37,152 nucleotides of DNA from Candidatus Mediterraneibacter merdipullorum (GTDB taxonomy: Bacteria; Bacillota; Clostridia; Lachnospirales; Lachnospiraceae): assembly GCA_019117125.1 (NCBI GenBank), contig DXAL01000025.1:1-37152 (forward strand), read 5' to 3'. A model generated the notes under the pieces. That model was not told the DNA's origin and did not search any database. It saw only the letters and a list, made by a program, of their open reading frames with translations. Below, in pieces: positions 1 to 8,558 of this stretch; positions within the stretch are counted from its first letter, which is position 1; each line of letters opens with the position of its first letter. Both the position numbers and the translations under genes were made by a program.

Positions 1-206
1 AGGAACGACACATCATTCTTTATCGTCATGTAGATGGCGTTCTCCAGGGTGTTGATTTCCAGAAGCCCCGGGTCCGTATAGTGTTTCCCGCTCATGGCGT
101 TGTACAGCTCCAGCAGGTTGTCCTTGTCCTCGAACAGCATGGTAAATACCGTGGACTTGTAGGTCCGGTTGACGGGAAGCAGGGTCGATGTGGTTTCATT
201 TGTCAT
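1..206 (-). CDS. Rpn-family PD-(D/E)XK nuclease/putative transposase, N-terminal part
   Basis: This is the first 68 or so codons of a gene that runs off the left edge. The protein starts MTNETTSTLLPVNRTYKSTV and continues with a segment containing ELYNAMSGKHYTD and INTLENAIYMTIKNDVSF. This N-terminus is familiar from the Rpn (recombination-promoting nuclease) / PDDEXK_2 proteins that are highly multicopy in Lachnospiraceae. The ATG at 206 has an AGGAGG site about seven bases upstream, so the start is firm. The catalytic PD-(D/E)XK residues would lie beyond the edge or at it, so activity cannot be judged. Family assignment is from recognition of the N-terminal pattern; role in DNA mobility is known only for the family. 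Confidence 0.75.
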   Translation of the reverse strand, partial: MTNETTSTLLPVNRTYKSTVFTMLFEDKDNLLELYNAMSGKHYTDPGLLEINTLENAIYMTIKNDVSF

Positions 207-459
207 ATGCAAAGCCTCCTTTGAATGTGTGCTGCAAAGAGACCTTGAATGTATGACCGTCTGTAGCGCTCCCGCCGGATGCATCTCCATCCAGGACCTC
301 TCTGCTGTAAATAGGGAATCAAAAGCATTGAGATTTTCCTGAATGTGATGGAGTTTGGGATGCGGCTTTTCCTGCCGCCTTTGAAATCAAACATGCTGGA
401 AACATAATGCTTTGTAAGTATGATAGCACAGTTTCCCGGAAAATGCCAGCAAAAAATGA

Positions 460-481
460 AAAAATTGATTCATTTCGAATC
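460..481 (-). terminator. weak intrinsic terminator after the lar/ABC operon
   Basis: On the minus strand a short stem GATTC/GAATC with a five-base loop is followed by AATTTTTT, 25 bases after the last stop codon of the ABC operon. The stem is weak. The rest of 207-505 shows no coding signal that I can support and no clear promoter for the Rpn gene. Confidence 0.4.
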
Positions 482-505
482 TCTCTGTTGCGCTCCGGTT
501 CATTC

Positions 506-1108
506 TCACAGCGCCACGACCCTCGTACACACTTTTTCAAGCAGCGCCCGGCTGTGGCTCACCACGAGCATCCCCATCTTCCGCCTGTCTGCTTCCCCGA
601 GCAGAAACTCCCATATCTGCGCCTGCGTCACCAGGTCGAGCATCGCTGTAATCTCATCGCACAGCAGGAATTTTGTCTCCGGGCGCAGCGCCCGTGCAAG
701 GCAGAATCTCTGCAGCTCCCCGCCGGAGAGTTCGGACGGATAGCGCCCAAACCACGCTTCTTCGATGCCCAGCCTGTGCAGGATGTCTTCCTCTGGCGGT
801 CCTGCTTCCCGGAGGGTTTCTCCCAACGGGAGCAGCGGGTCTACCGCCGTCTCCGGGTGCTGCCATATCATCTGGACCGGGCAGACGCCCCGGTATCCGC
901 CGACCGGTCTTTCGTCCAGAAGCACGCTCCCGCTTTTTGGCTTCTCATATCCTGCCAGCAGGCGGCAGAGGGTTGTTTTGCCCCTGCCGCTGAGCCCGGT
1001 CAGTCCGACGCGTTCCCCTGGTCCGAGCGTCAGGCTGAACCGGTCAATGAGCGGAGATTTTTTTCTGTTCTTATAATAAAATGTAAGTTCCCGCGCTTCC
1101 AGTTTCAT
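506..1108 (-). CDS. ABC transporter ATPase, Dpp/Opp/NikE type (second ATPase)
   Basis: A 200-residue cytoplasmic ATPase that would power the importer encoded by the neighbouring genes. Walker A is GLSGRGKTT, the signature is LSGGELQRFCLARAL, Walker B is FLLCDEITAMLD and the switch histidine is in VVSHSRALL. It is short: it ends soon after the switch and lacks the C-terminal oligopeptide extension seen in the partner ATPase, as in NikE-like subunits. The ATG at 1108 overlaps the upstream stop (ATGA, four bases), so it is translationally coupled. Last gene of the larE-led operon. Substrate is inferred from context (nickel), since sequence alone cannot separate nickel from peptide transporters. 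Confidence 0.85.
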   Translation of the reverse strand: MKLEARELTFYYKNRKKSPLIDRFSLTLGPGERVGLTGLSGRGKTTLCRLLAGYEKPKSGSVLLDERPVGGYRGVCPVQMIWQHPETAVDPLLPLGETLREAGPPEEDILHRLGIEEAWFGRYPSELSGGELQRFCLARALRPETKFLLCDEITAMLDLVTQAQIWEFLLGEADRRKMGMLVVSHSRALLEKVCTRVVAL

Positions 1109-2052
1109 ATCTGCTCTCTGCCTCCCTGCTCCGGGTGCAGGCAGCGGACTTCCCCGCCCCGGTATGGCCTCAGCGGGATGTCCGGTACCGTCCGGCAGTC
1201 CGGCATGCAGAAGCTGCACCTTCCTGCATACGGACATCCGGAAGAGCCTTCTCCCGCAGCGGACCGGGTCTTTTCATCCGCCCGGAAACCATGTCCGGGC
1301 ATGGCATGCCACAACGCCCGTGTATAAGGATGCCGCAGGCGCTCTGCCGAGGCGAAATCTTCTGCTTTTGCCCTTTCCACGGTCTCGCCCGCATAAAACA
1401 CTGTCACATCATCCGCCACAGAAAGCGCCAGTTCCAGGTCATGGGTAATAAAAAGCACCCCCGCGCCCTCATCTGCCAGTTCCCGGAAATGTCCGAGGAT
1501 GCGCCGGGCAGCACGGACATCCAGCCCGGGAGTCGGCTCGTCTGCGATGATGAGGCGCGGCGTCTCCAGCACTGCAGATGCGATGAGCACGCGGCGCGCC
1601 ATGCCGCCTGAAAGTTCAAAGGGATACTGTTCTTCCGTATCGCTCCCAAGCCCGTACCGTTCAAGCGCGGCGCGGCACTGCTCCCTGGTCCGGGCATCCC
1701 TTTTCCCTTTCCGCAGCTGTGCGCCCACCTTCATCAGCGGGTCCAGGTAGGTGACGCCCTGGGGAATCAGGAAGATTTCCCTCCCCCGCAGCTCCTTTGC
1801 CCGCTTCTTTGTCAGCAGCTCACCGTCGTAGAACACTTCACCCGACACGCGGCTGTTCCGAGGCAGGATGCCCAGAATGCTGTGCGCCAGCAGACTCTTC
1901 CCGGAACCGCTGGCGCCGACGACAGCAGAAATCTGTCCCGGAGCCACTTCCAGAGAAAGGTCTTTTACTGCTTCTGTGTATGTTTCCCGGATGCCGCGCT
2001 CATATCGCGTGAATCCGATGGAAAGATGTCTGATTTTTAAAATTGGTCCCAT
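1105..2052 (-). CDS. ABC transporter ATPase, DppD/OppD/NikD type (first ATPase)
   Basis: A 315-residue ATPase with Walker A GASGSGKS, signature LSGGMARRVLIASAV, Walker B LIIADEPTPGLD and switch ITHDLEL. The C-terminus carries the oligopeptide/dipeptide extension with a cysteine cluster (GCPYAGRCSFCMPDC and a later RCLHPE); in characterised Dpp/Opp ATPases similar cysteines can hold a 4Fe-4S cluster. It pairs with the shorter ATPase that overlaps it by four bases to form the nucleotide-binding heterodimer. ATG at 2052 follows AGGAG by about ten bases and lies seven bases after the permease stop. Confidence 0.88.
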   Translation of the reverse strand: MGPILKIRHLSIGFTRYERGIRETYTEAVKDLSLEVAPGQISAVVGASGSGKSLLAHSILGILPRNSRVSGEVFYDGELLTKKRAKELRGREIFLIPQGVTYLDPLMKVGAQLRKGKRDARTREQCRAALERYGLGSDTEEQYPFELSGGMARRVLIASAVLETPRLIIADEPTPGLDVRAARRILGHFRELADEGAGVLFITHDLELALSVADDVTVFYAGETVERAKAEDFASAERLRHPYTRALWHAMPGHGFRADEKTRSAAGEGSSGCPYAGRCSFCMPDCRTVPDIPLRPYRGGEVRCLHPEQGGREQI

Positions 2053-2059
2053 CTGCTTT

Positions 2060-2869
2060 TCACTCCTGTACTCCCGCCGGTCCGGTCAGTCTGCGCACCT
2101 GTCCGCCCATCAGCGCGAACAGCATCACCGTCAGCACCAACGATAATCCCGGAAAGAGGGCGAGCCACCATTTCCCGGTAGTAAGATACCGCATGCTCTC
2201 AGAAAGGATCACCCCGATGGCAGGCTGCTCCGGCGACAGCCCGAATCCGAGAAATGTGACGCTCGATTCATGCAGAATCGCATGGGGAAACAGAAGGATG
2301 AGCCCGGTCAAATACTGAGGCATCAGGTGGGGGAACAGATGCCGGCGGATGAGTCCGGCTTTTGATACACCCAGCTTCTGCGCCGTCAGGATGTAAGGCG
2401 CCCGGGAAAGCTGGAGCAGTTCCCCCCTCAGGACTCTGGCAAGGGAGGGCCAGTGGCTCAGCGCCACGCCTGCCACGACTCCGGCGAATCCCTTCCCGCA
2501 TGCAAGGGAAATCAGGATGACGAGCAGGATATGCGGGATGCCCATCACCAGGTCGACCAGCCAGGAGACCACTGCGTCCGCTTTCTGCCCAAGGACAGCA
2601 GATACCGTCCCCAGCGCCAGCGCGATGGCGGCGCTGACCGCGGCAGTCAGAATGCCGATGCGGATACTTAAGGACAGTCCCGCAAGGGTGCGGGCAAACA
2701 TGTCCCTCCCCATCCAGTCTGTTCCGAAAAGGTAGGCAGCACAGGGCATCAGGTTTTTCCGGGTGAAATCCGTCTGCACCGCCTTCTGCTCCAGCAGGAG
2801 GCCGGCAGCAGTGATTGCAAGGAGAAGGACCGCCGAGACCGTGAGAAAACAGATTGTCCGTTTCTTCAT
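2060..2869 (-). CDS. ABC transporter permease, DppC/NikC type
   Basis: A 269-residue inner-membrane permease. It opens with a single N-terminal membrane segment (TICFLTVSAVLLLAITAAGL), then the DppC-type motif FGTDWMGRDMFARTLAG, then a typical BPD_transp_1 core with an EAA-like loop around LTAQKLGVSKAGLIRRHLFP that docks on the ATPases. It forms the channel with the preceding permease, whose stop it overlaps by four bases (ATGA). Short for DppC (about 300), closer to NikC size. Confidence 0.88.
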   Translation of the reverse strand: MKKRTICFLTVSAVLLLAITAAGLLLEQKAVQTDFTRKNLMPCAAYLFGTDWMGRDMFARTLAGLSLSIRIGILTAAVSAAIALALGTVSAVLGQKADAVVSWLVDLVMGIPHILLVILISLACGKGFAGVVAGVALSHWPSLARVLRGELLQLSRAPYILTAQKLGVSKAGLIRRHLFPHLMPQYLTGLILLFPHAILHESSVTFLGFGLSPEQPAIGVILSESMRYLTTGKWWLALFPGLSLVLTVMLFALMGGQVRRLTGPAGVQE

Positions 2870-3858
2870 TTTCCTGCCGCCCCCTTCCGTATCTTCGGGT
2901 CAATGACGCCGTAGAGCAGGTCTGCAGTCAGGTTCCCCACAAATATGATGGCGGCTGTGACTACCGTGATGCCAAGGAGCAGGGGCATGTCGCTCCCCAG
3001 CCCTGCCGTGACTGCCGCCTGCCCAAGCCCCGGGTAGGAGAAGACCTGCTCCACCAGCACAGAGCCGCCGATGATTTCTCCCGCAGATGCGAACTGGAGC
3101 GTAACGGCAGGGAGCAGTACATTGCGAAGCCCGTGCCGGCAGGCGACAGAGAGTTCGGATTCTCCCCGCGCCCTGGCAAAAAGGACATAGTCCGACTCCA
3201 TCACATCGACCATCTTTTCCCGGGTATGAAGCGCGATATTCGCCACGCCGGTAATGCTCAGAGTCAGAGCAGGCAGTATGGCATGGCGCAGGCGGTCCGC
3301 TGCGGTGACCGCCGCCGCATCCATTCCCACAGGCACGGCGAATCCAACCGGGAACCAGCCCAGCCAGACCGAGAAGACCAGCAGGAGAAGGATGGCCAGC
3401 CAGAACGCCGGAGTGGAGGATATCATCAGACAGTATCCTCTTATGAGACGGTCCGCCAGCCTGCCCCTGCATGCTCCGGCGATGACGCCCAGCGCCAGTC
3501 CCAGGACGCCGGAGATGAGCCATGCTGAGACGAGCAGCAGGACAGAACCTGCGAGCCGCTCAGCAATCACTGCCGTTACCGGCCGCCGGTAGAGCAGGGA
3601 GATGCCGAAGTCCCCGTGCAGCGCATCCGAAAGCCAGCCCAGGTACCGGACAAGGGGCGGCGTGCCCACACCCCAGTACGCCTCCGCCTTCGCAATCTGC
3701 TCCGGGCTCATGGAGCCAAGCGCAGCCTGACCGATATTGGTCTGGAGCGGGTCCAGGGGAGACGCCCACATCAGCAGGAAGGTGACGAAGCTGACCCCCA
3801 GCAGCAAAAGCGCAATCCGTATGAACTTTTTCCCTGTAAACTGAAGCCGATGTCTCAC
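2866..3858 (-). CDS. ABC transporter permease, DppB/NikB type
   Basis: A 330-residue integral membrane protein of the DppB/NikB family: N-terminal membrane helix (IALLLLGVSFVTFLLMW), the periplasm-facing segment with GDFGISLLYRRPV, and a BPD_transp_1 core ending in DLLYGVIDPKIR. The EAA-like loop is around ARARGESELSVACRHGLRN. The initiation codon appears to be GTG at 3858 after AGGCGG; no nearer ATG exists. It starts 67 bases after the binding-protein stop, the only sizeable gap inside the operon, and overlaps the next permease by four bases. Confidence 0.87.
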   Translation of the reverse strand: MRHRLQFTGKKFIRIALLLLGVSFVTFLLMWASPLDPLQTNIGQAALGSMSPEQIAKAEAYWGVGTPPLVRYLGWLSDALHGDFGISLLYRRPVTAVIAERLAGSVLLLVSAWLISGVLGLALGVIAGACRGRLADRLIRGYCLMISSTPAFWLAILLLLVFSVWLGWFPVGFAVPVGMDAAAVTAADRLRHAILPALTLSITGVANIALHTREKMVDVMESDYVLFARARGESELSVACRHGLRNVLLPAVTLQFASAGEIIGGSVLVEQVFSYPGLGQAAVTAGLGSDMPLLLGITVVTAAIIFVGNLTADLLYGVIDPKIRKGAAGK

Positions 3859-3925
3859 GTGCTGCCGCCTTTCTGTCTGCTCTCTGTCTTCTGTCCGTTC
3901 TCTGTCATTTGGTCCTGTGCCGCTG

Positions 3926-5644
3926 TCAGGACCAGCCCCACTGGTCTACATTATTTACAATGGACCAGCCGTGTCCATGGGGATGTATCTTCTGCTCCGC
4001 CACCTGGAGCCCGTCCCTGACCCAGTAGAGATGGTCGATATTGACAAGCCATACCCAGGGGACGTCCCCTTCCTGGGTCACTCCCGTGTTCCCGTCCCAC
4101 TGCGCCTGCTGCCACAGGGCATAGGACTCTTCCAGGTCCGGACTTTCCAGCGCCCGGTCCATATATCCGTCCACGGTCTCATTGGAATAGGGCGAATACC
4201 GGGCAGTCTCCCTGCCGGGAGCTGTGTGGTAGATATTGTAGAGCTCCATAGGCGTATGCGCGCCCCATCCCCAGACAAGCGGTTCGCTCAGCGCCCGGTC
4301 ATACGCCGTATCCCATCCCACGCCTTCCGTCGTGCAGGAAATGCCAAGCTCCCCGAGCTGAGCCGCCAGGTCTGCCGCCAGCGTCTGCCGCACGGAATCT
4401 CCTGCGGAATAGAGCAGGACCAGTTCCGCCTTTTCTCCGTCCTTTTCCCGGATGCCGTCGGCCCCTGTCTGCCAGCCCGCCTCATCCAGCAGGGCGGCGG
4501 CGCCTTCCGGGTCATAGGATACTTCCGCGGCGCTGTTGTACCACGGAAGCTGGTCGCACACGCTGTATGCAGGGCTCCCATAGCCGTTCAGCACATGGTC
4601 TATCATCTCCTGACGGTCAATGCCGATATTGATGGCGCGGCGGACGCGCACGTCGCAGGTAAAGTCATTTCCCACAGTGCGCCCTTCCCCGTCCGTCTGC
4701 TCCGGGACTGCCGGGAGATTGACGCCCCGGTTGTCCACCGATGCATAAGATGCCAGGCTGTACCCTGCCACTTCCTGGTCCGCATAGGAAGCGGATGTAT
4801 AGGCAAGGTCCACCTGCCCCGCCTGTGCAGCCAGGAACACCGCATCTTCTTCCATAAAGAGGATGGTTACCTGCTCCATCTGCGGCGCCTCCCCGTAATA
4901 ATCCGGGTTCGCCTCCAGGATCACCTGCTGCCCTCTGTCCCACTGCTTCAGGATGTATCTGCCCGAGCCCACCGGCTCCGTCCCGTAGGTCGCGCTGTCA
5001 TACGCGTGTTCCGGGACGATGCCCACTACCGCCATGGTATACGCCCAGATGGAAAAGGGACGGGTCATATGAAAGACCACCGTTGCATCGTCCGCCGCCT
5101 CCGCGTAGTCCAGCATGGTAAAATCACTGACCGTGCTGGACGCTTTGACCGTATTGTATGTAAATGCCACATCTTCCGCAGTCAGCGGCTCTCCGTCTGT
5201 AAAGCGCACATCGTCCCGGATGGTGACGGTCCATGTCATGCCGTCCGCACTGACGGAATAATCCGTCGCCAGGTCATACCCGATTGTCAGGTCCGGTTCC
5301 GTCACGGTGAGGGTGCTCTGAATCAGCGGTTCGTGCACATGCTCCCCGGCACCCCAGCCGAAAGCCGGGTCGAATCCGGCAGCAGGCTCCGAGTTCGTAT
5401 CCATGGCAATCACGACGGAGTCCTTTTGTCTGTCCAAAGCACCGCCGTCCGCCGCCTGTTGCTGTACATCCCCGCCGGTCCCGGCTGCTCCCCCGTCTGT
5501 TCCGGCTGCATTCCCGCCGCAGCCGGATGCGCCCAGCAGCGTACATACCAGGAGCGCGGCGGCAGAAAGGAGCGCGGGCATTCTCCCGAACCTGTTTCTC
5601 CCGCCCCGGCTTTTCCCAATCCGTCCTGTTCTTCTGTGTGTCAC
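3926..5644 (-). CDS. solute-binding lipoprotein of SBP_bac_5 family, putative nickel-binding (NikA/DppA-like)
   Basis: A 572-residue extracytoplasmic binding protein. The Arg-rich N-region, hydrophobic core and LGASGC lipobox (Cys about 42) mark a lipoprotein anchored outside the membrane. The mature part has SBP_bac_5 features such as DLATDYSVSADGMTWTVTIR followed by FTDGEPLTAEDVAFTYN. The start is GTG at 5644, overlapping the larC stop (GTGA); an internal ATG at 5581 would remove the positive N-region, so it is less likely. The C-terminus contains HPHGHGW, a His-rich motif compatible with metal binding. Linkage to NPN cofactor genes makes nickel the best guess for the cargo; a peptide or metallophore complex remains possible. 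Confidence 0.85.
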   Translation of the reverse strand: MTHRRTGRIGKSRGGRNRFGRMPALLSAAALLVCTLLGASGCGGNAAGTDGGAAGTGGDVQQQAADGGALDRQKDSVVIAMDTNSEPAAGFDPAFGWGAGEHVHEPLIQSTLTVTEPDLTIGYDLATDYSVSADGMTWTVTIRDDVRFTDGEPLTAEDVAFTYNTVKASSTVSDFTMLDYAEAADDATVVFHMTRPFSIWAYTMAVVGIVPEHAYDSATYGTEPVGSGRYILKQWDRGQQVILEANPDYYGEAPQMEQVTILFMEEDAVFLAAQAGQVDLAYTSASYADQEVAGYSLASYASVDNRGVNLPAVPEQTDGEGRTVGNDFTCDVRVRRAINIGIDRQEMIDHVLNGYGSPAYSVCDQLPWYNSAAEVSYDPEGAAALLDEAGWQTGADGIREKDGEKAELVLLYSAGDSVRQTLAADLAAQLGELGISCTTEGVGWDTAYDRALSEPLVWGWGAHTPMELYNIYHTAPGRETARYSPYSNETVDGYMDRALESPDLEESYALWQQAQWDGNTGVTQEGDVPWVWLVNIDHLYWVRDGLQVAEQKIHPHGHGWSIVNNVDQWGWS

Positions 5645-6939
5645 CGGTCCGCCTCCTTTTCCTGCCGCTCCTGCAGCAGCGCCTCCTCGTAAATCTGCCG
5701 GAAAGGCGTCTGCCGCTCCCGGGCAAGGGATGCCACATCTTCGTACTCCGGTTTCTCATGCCGGATGCCGAATCCTTCCGCCGTCTTTATGCGCACTTCT
5801 CCGTAAGGAGTCCGGACGCTCCTGGTACCCGGGGTGAGGAAATATTTCTCGCAGAGCCGCACTCTCACGCCGTTGGTCGTCGTCTCCCGCAGGATATCCC
5901 GGGCGGTCTTCTCTGTCTCTTCCGGTCTGCACAGCACGGTGAGCTCCCATCCCGGACGCCCTTTCTTCATCGTCCCGGACACCGTATACACATCCAGCGC
6001 TCCCAGCCGCAGCAGCTGCTCCTTTGCATATGCCAGCGCTTCCGGCGTCATATCATCGATGTTGCACACCAGCTCCGCAATGCTTCCGCCGGCGCCGCTT
6101 TGACCGCAGGCATCTTCCTGTCCCGCAGTTTCCCTGCGGTCCTCTTCGGTTTCCCCCAGAAAGATGCGGACGCAGTTCGGACGCTCAAATTGTTTTCTTC
6201 CCACGCCGATGCCGGTGGCTTTCAGGCGCATCACCGGCATCTCCCCGAAGGCTTCCGCAAAATGGACGAGCAGCGCCGCTCCGGTGGGGGTGCACAGTTC
6301 CCCGCGGATGCTGCCCCCGTAGAACGGCACTCCTTCCAGCAGGTTCGCCGCAGCCGGAGCCGGTACCGGCATGACGCCGTGGGCACAGCGGACGGTTCCG
6401 CTTCCCACATGGACCGGAGACGCCAGCACGCGGTCCGGCTTCAGGAGATGCATGGCATAGCACACGCCTGCCACATCCGCCACCGCATCCAGCGCGCCCA
6501 CCTCGTGGAAATGCACATCGCCGACCGGACAGCCGTGGGCTTTCGCCTCCGCCCGGGCAATGGCATCGTAGACCTGATGTGCATGCTCTTTCACTTCAAA
6601 AGGGAGCTCCAGCGCGTCAATCCGCCCTGCAATCTCCCCGGGCGCCGCATGGACGTGTCCGTGGGCATGTCCATGGGTATGTTCGTGGGCATGTTCGTGG
6701 ACATGTTCGTGGGCATGCCCGGCGCCTTCTTCCTCTCCGTTGACTGCCACCTTCATGTGGACACCGGATATCCCGCATGTGGATGCGGTCTCCGGCGCGA
6801 CGGTCACGCCGGGCAGCCCCAGACTGTTCATCCTGTGGAGGAATTCCTGTTTCTGCGCCTCATCCAGGAGGTCGTACAGAGCTGCCATGAGCATGTCCCC
6901 CGCAGCCCCCATCTGACATTCTATGTATAATGTTTTCAT
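5641..6939 (-). CDS. larC: LarC, nickel insertion protein for the pincer cofactor (single uninterrupted gene)
   Basis: LarC is the CTP-dependent nickel insertase that completes the NPN cofactor of lactate racemase. The protein starts MKTLYIECQMGAAGDM, contains a His-rich stretch (alternating HAHEHVHEHAHEH then THGHAHGH) near residue 80, and the conserved FHEVGALDAVADV. About 432 residues, the usual full length. In Lactobacillus plantarum the protein is made from larC1/larC2 by a ribosomal frameshift; here one frame covers it all. I prefer ATG 6939 because GAGG lies nine bases upstream; the ATG at 6948, which overlaps the larB stop as ATGA, sits directly against that site. Overlaps the binding-protein gene by four bases. 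Confidence 0.93.
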   Translation of the reverse strand: MKTLYIECQMGAAGDMLMAALYDLLDEAQKQEFLHRMNSLGLPGVTVAPETASTCGISGVHMKVAVNGEEEGAGHAHEHVHEHAHEHTHGHAHGHVHAAPGEIAGRIDALELPFEVKEHAHQVYDAIARAEAKAHGCPVGDVHFHEVGALDAVADVAGVCYAMHLLKPDRVLASPVHVGSGTVRCAHGVMPVPAPAAANLLEGVPFYGGSIRGELCTPTGAALLVHFAEAFGEMPVMRLKATGIGVGRKQFERPNCVRIFLGETEEDRRETAGQEDACGQSGAGGSIAELVCNIDDMTPEALAYAKEQLLRLGALDVYTVSGTMKKGRPGWELTVLCRPEETEKTARDILRETTTNGVRVRLCEKYFLTPGTRSVRTPYGEVRIKTAEGFGIRHEKPEYEDVASLARERQTPFRQIYEEALLQERQEKEADR

Positions 6940-6944
6940 ACCGC

Positions 6945-7751
6945 TCATCCTCTTTTCCCTGAATCACCCGGCAGTCCTCCCGTTCCGGACGCCGGCGGGA
7001 TGCTCTCCATCTGATTGATCATCCCTGCCAGATACCCTGCCCCGAATCCATTATCGATATTGACAACGCTGCACCCGGAGGCACAGGAGTTGAGCATGGA
7101 CAGAAGCGCGGACAGCCCGCCGAAGCTCGCCCCATATCCCACACTGGTCGGGACCGCCACCACCGGACAGTCCACCAGCCCGCCGATGACCGAAGCCAGG
7201 GCGCCTTCCATGCCCGCCACCGCCACCACGCACCGGGCGCTCATGAGAACATCCAGATTGGACAGAAGCCGGTGGAGCCCCGCGACGCCCACATCATAGA
7301 GCCGGGTCACCTGGTTTCCCAGCGTCTCCGCCGTCATGGCAGCTTCCTCTGCCACCGGGATATCGCTGGTCCCTCCGGTGGCCACCACGATGCTGCCTCT
7401 GTGCTCCTGCTTCCGGGGAAATGCCACCGCCAGCCTGGGGAGCGGATGATACTCTGCCGGAACAGCCGCGCACAGCACCTCCGCCGCTTCCGGGCTGATG
7501 CGGGTGACCAGGATATTGCGGCAGCCCCGCTCCCCCATCGCCTCCACGATGCCCCGTATCTGCTCCGGCGTCTTTCCCTCGCCGTAGATGACTTCGGATG
7601 CGCCCTGGCGGACGCTCCGGTGATAATCGACCTTCGCGTAATCCAGGTCCTCAAAGGGCGCCTCTTTCAGATGCAGAAGCGCCTCTTCCGGGGACGTCTT
7701 CCCGTCTGCAACCTCCTGCAGCAGTCTTCGTATGTCCTGTCTCTTTTCCAT
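6945..7751 (-). CDS. larB: LarB, pyridinium-3,5-biscarboxylic acid mononucleotide synthase
   Basis: LarB carboxylates and hydrolyses nicotinic acid adenine dinucleotide, the first step of NPN cofactor synthesis. The 268-residue protein has a helical N-terminal region with AKVDYHRSVRQGASEVIYG and a PurE-like (AIR carboxylase) C-terminal domain with VGYGASFGGLSALLSMLNSC and VVNIDNGFGAGYLAGMINQ, both hallmark LarB blocks. ATG 7751 is preceded by AAGGGGG at good spacing; an upstream in-frame start would run into larE. Starts 13 bases after larE and abuts larC. Confidence 0.94.
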   Translation of the reverse strand: MEKRQDIRRLLQEVADGKTSPEEALLHLKEAPFEDLDYAKVDYHRSVRQGASEVIYGEGKTPEQIRGIVEAMGERGCRNILVTRISPEAAEVLCAAVPAEYHPLPRLAVAFPRKQEHRGSIVVATGGTSDIPVAEEAAMTAETLGNQVTRLYDVGVAGLHRLLSNLDVLMSARCVVAVAGMEGALASVIGGLVDCPVVAVPTSVGYGASFGGLSALLSMLNSCASGCSVVNIDNGFGAGYLAGMINQMESIPPASGTGGLPGDSGKRG

Positions 7752-7764
7752 GGATATCCCCCTT

Positions 7765-8520
7765 TCAGACTGACGGTTCCCTTGCCGCAAGGTCCAGGAC
7801 CACCGTCTCAAACACGGGTCTTAATTTTTCACAGATTTCCGTTCGCCTCTCCACCGCCAGGCACATCTGCGCTTCCGTCACCTGGAGCAGGGCTTCCTTT
7901 CCCCGCAGCCGCACCCGGCAGTCGGAAAATCCCATGCCCGCCAGGAGGCGTTCCGCCTGCTCCGCCCGCCTGAGGTCTTCCCTGCATATCTTCGTGCCGG
8001 TAGCGATGCGCGTGGCAAGGCAGGCATATGCCGGCTTATCCCAGGTAAAGAGCCCTGCCTGCCGGGAGCGCTCCCGCACCCGGGCTTTTGTGATGCCGCA
8101 TTCCCGCAGCGGGGAGCGCACCTGCAGTTCGCGCAGTGCGCGCATCCCCGGCCGGTCACCCGCCTCGTCGGATGCATTCGTCCCGTCCAGCAGCACATGG
8201 AACCCGTCCGTTTCTGCCGCGCCCAGTATCCGCGAGAAGATTGCCTTCTTGCAGTAGTAGCACCGCTCCTGACCGTTTTCTTCTGCTTCCCGGACCGACA
8301 GGATGTCCAGTTCCAGCACGGTCAGGGGGATACCCAGCATCCCCGCCAGCCGGTTCGCATCTTCCAGTTCAAATGCGGGCTGGAAATCCGTTTTTACATA
8401 GTAGGCGTGTATCCTGCATCCGTACTCCTTTGCCGCCCACAGAAGAAATGCCGAGTCTGCGCCGCCGGAAAATGCCGCCGCCGCTTCCGGCACTTCTGTG
8501 AAAAACTGTTCCAGTGTCAT
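7765..8520 (-). CDS. larE: LarE, ATP-dependent sulfur transferase of NPN cofactor synthesis
   Basis: LarE adenylates the pyridinium dicarboxylate mononucleotide and replaces the two carboxylate oxygens by sulfur. The 251-residue protein has the PP-loop SGGADSA (about residues 18-24), RCYYCKK (about 87-92) and KPAYACLATRI, whose Cys (about 167) corresponds by motif to the sacrificial cysteine of L. plantarum LarE. It has several further cysteines, so a cluster-dependent catalytic variant cannot be excluded. ATG 8520 has AGGAGG eight bases upstream. First gene of the eight-gene operon; its leader has alternative hairpins. Confidence 0.93.
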   Translation of the reverse strand: MTLEQFFTEVPEAAAAFSGGADSAFLLWAAKEYGCRIHAYYVKTDFQPAFELEDANRLAGMLGIPLTVLELDILSVREAEENGQERCYYCKKAIFSRILGAAETDGFHVLLDGTNASDEAGDRPGMRALRELQVRSPLRECGITKARVRERSRQAGLFTWDKPAYACLATRIATGTKICREDLRRAEQAERLLAGMGFSDCRVRLRGKEALLQVTEAQMCLAVERRTEICEKLRPVFETVVLDLAAREPSV

Positions 8521-8558
8521 GAAACGCCCTCCTTCCGGCATCCGGACCGTTCTGACAA

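Noticed and set aside
407-1327. 306-codon open frame on the plus strand
   Set aside because: Antisense to two clear ABC ATPase genes; it arises from GC-rich third positions, and the protein has no recognisable domain.
3917-5692. 591-codon plus-strand open frame
   Set aside because: Mirror of the solute-binding protein gene, whose lipobox and family motifs are on the minus strand.
5527-6930. 467-codon plus-strand open frame
   Set aside because: Antisense to larC; repetitive MFVGM-like text is just the reverse reading of the His-rich tract.
5641-6939. programmed frameshift in larC as in L. plantarum
   Set aside because: One frame covers the whole protein, so no shift is needed.
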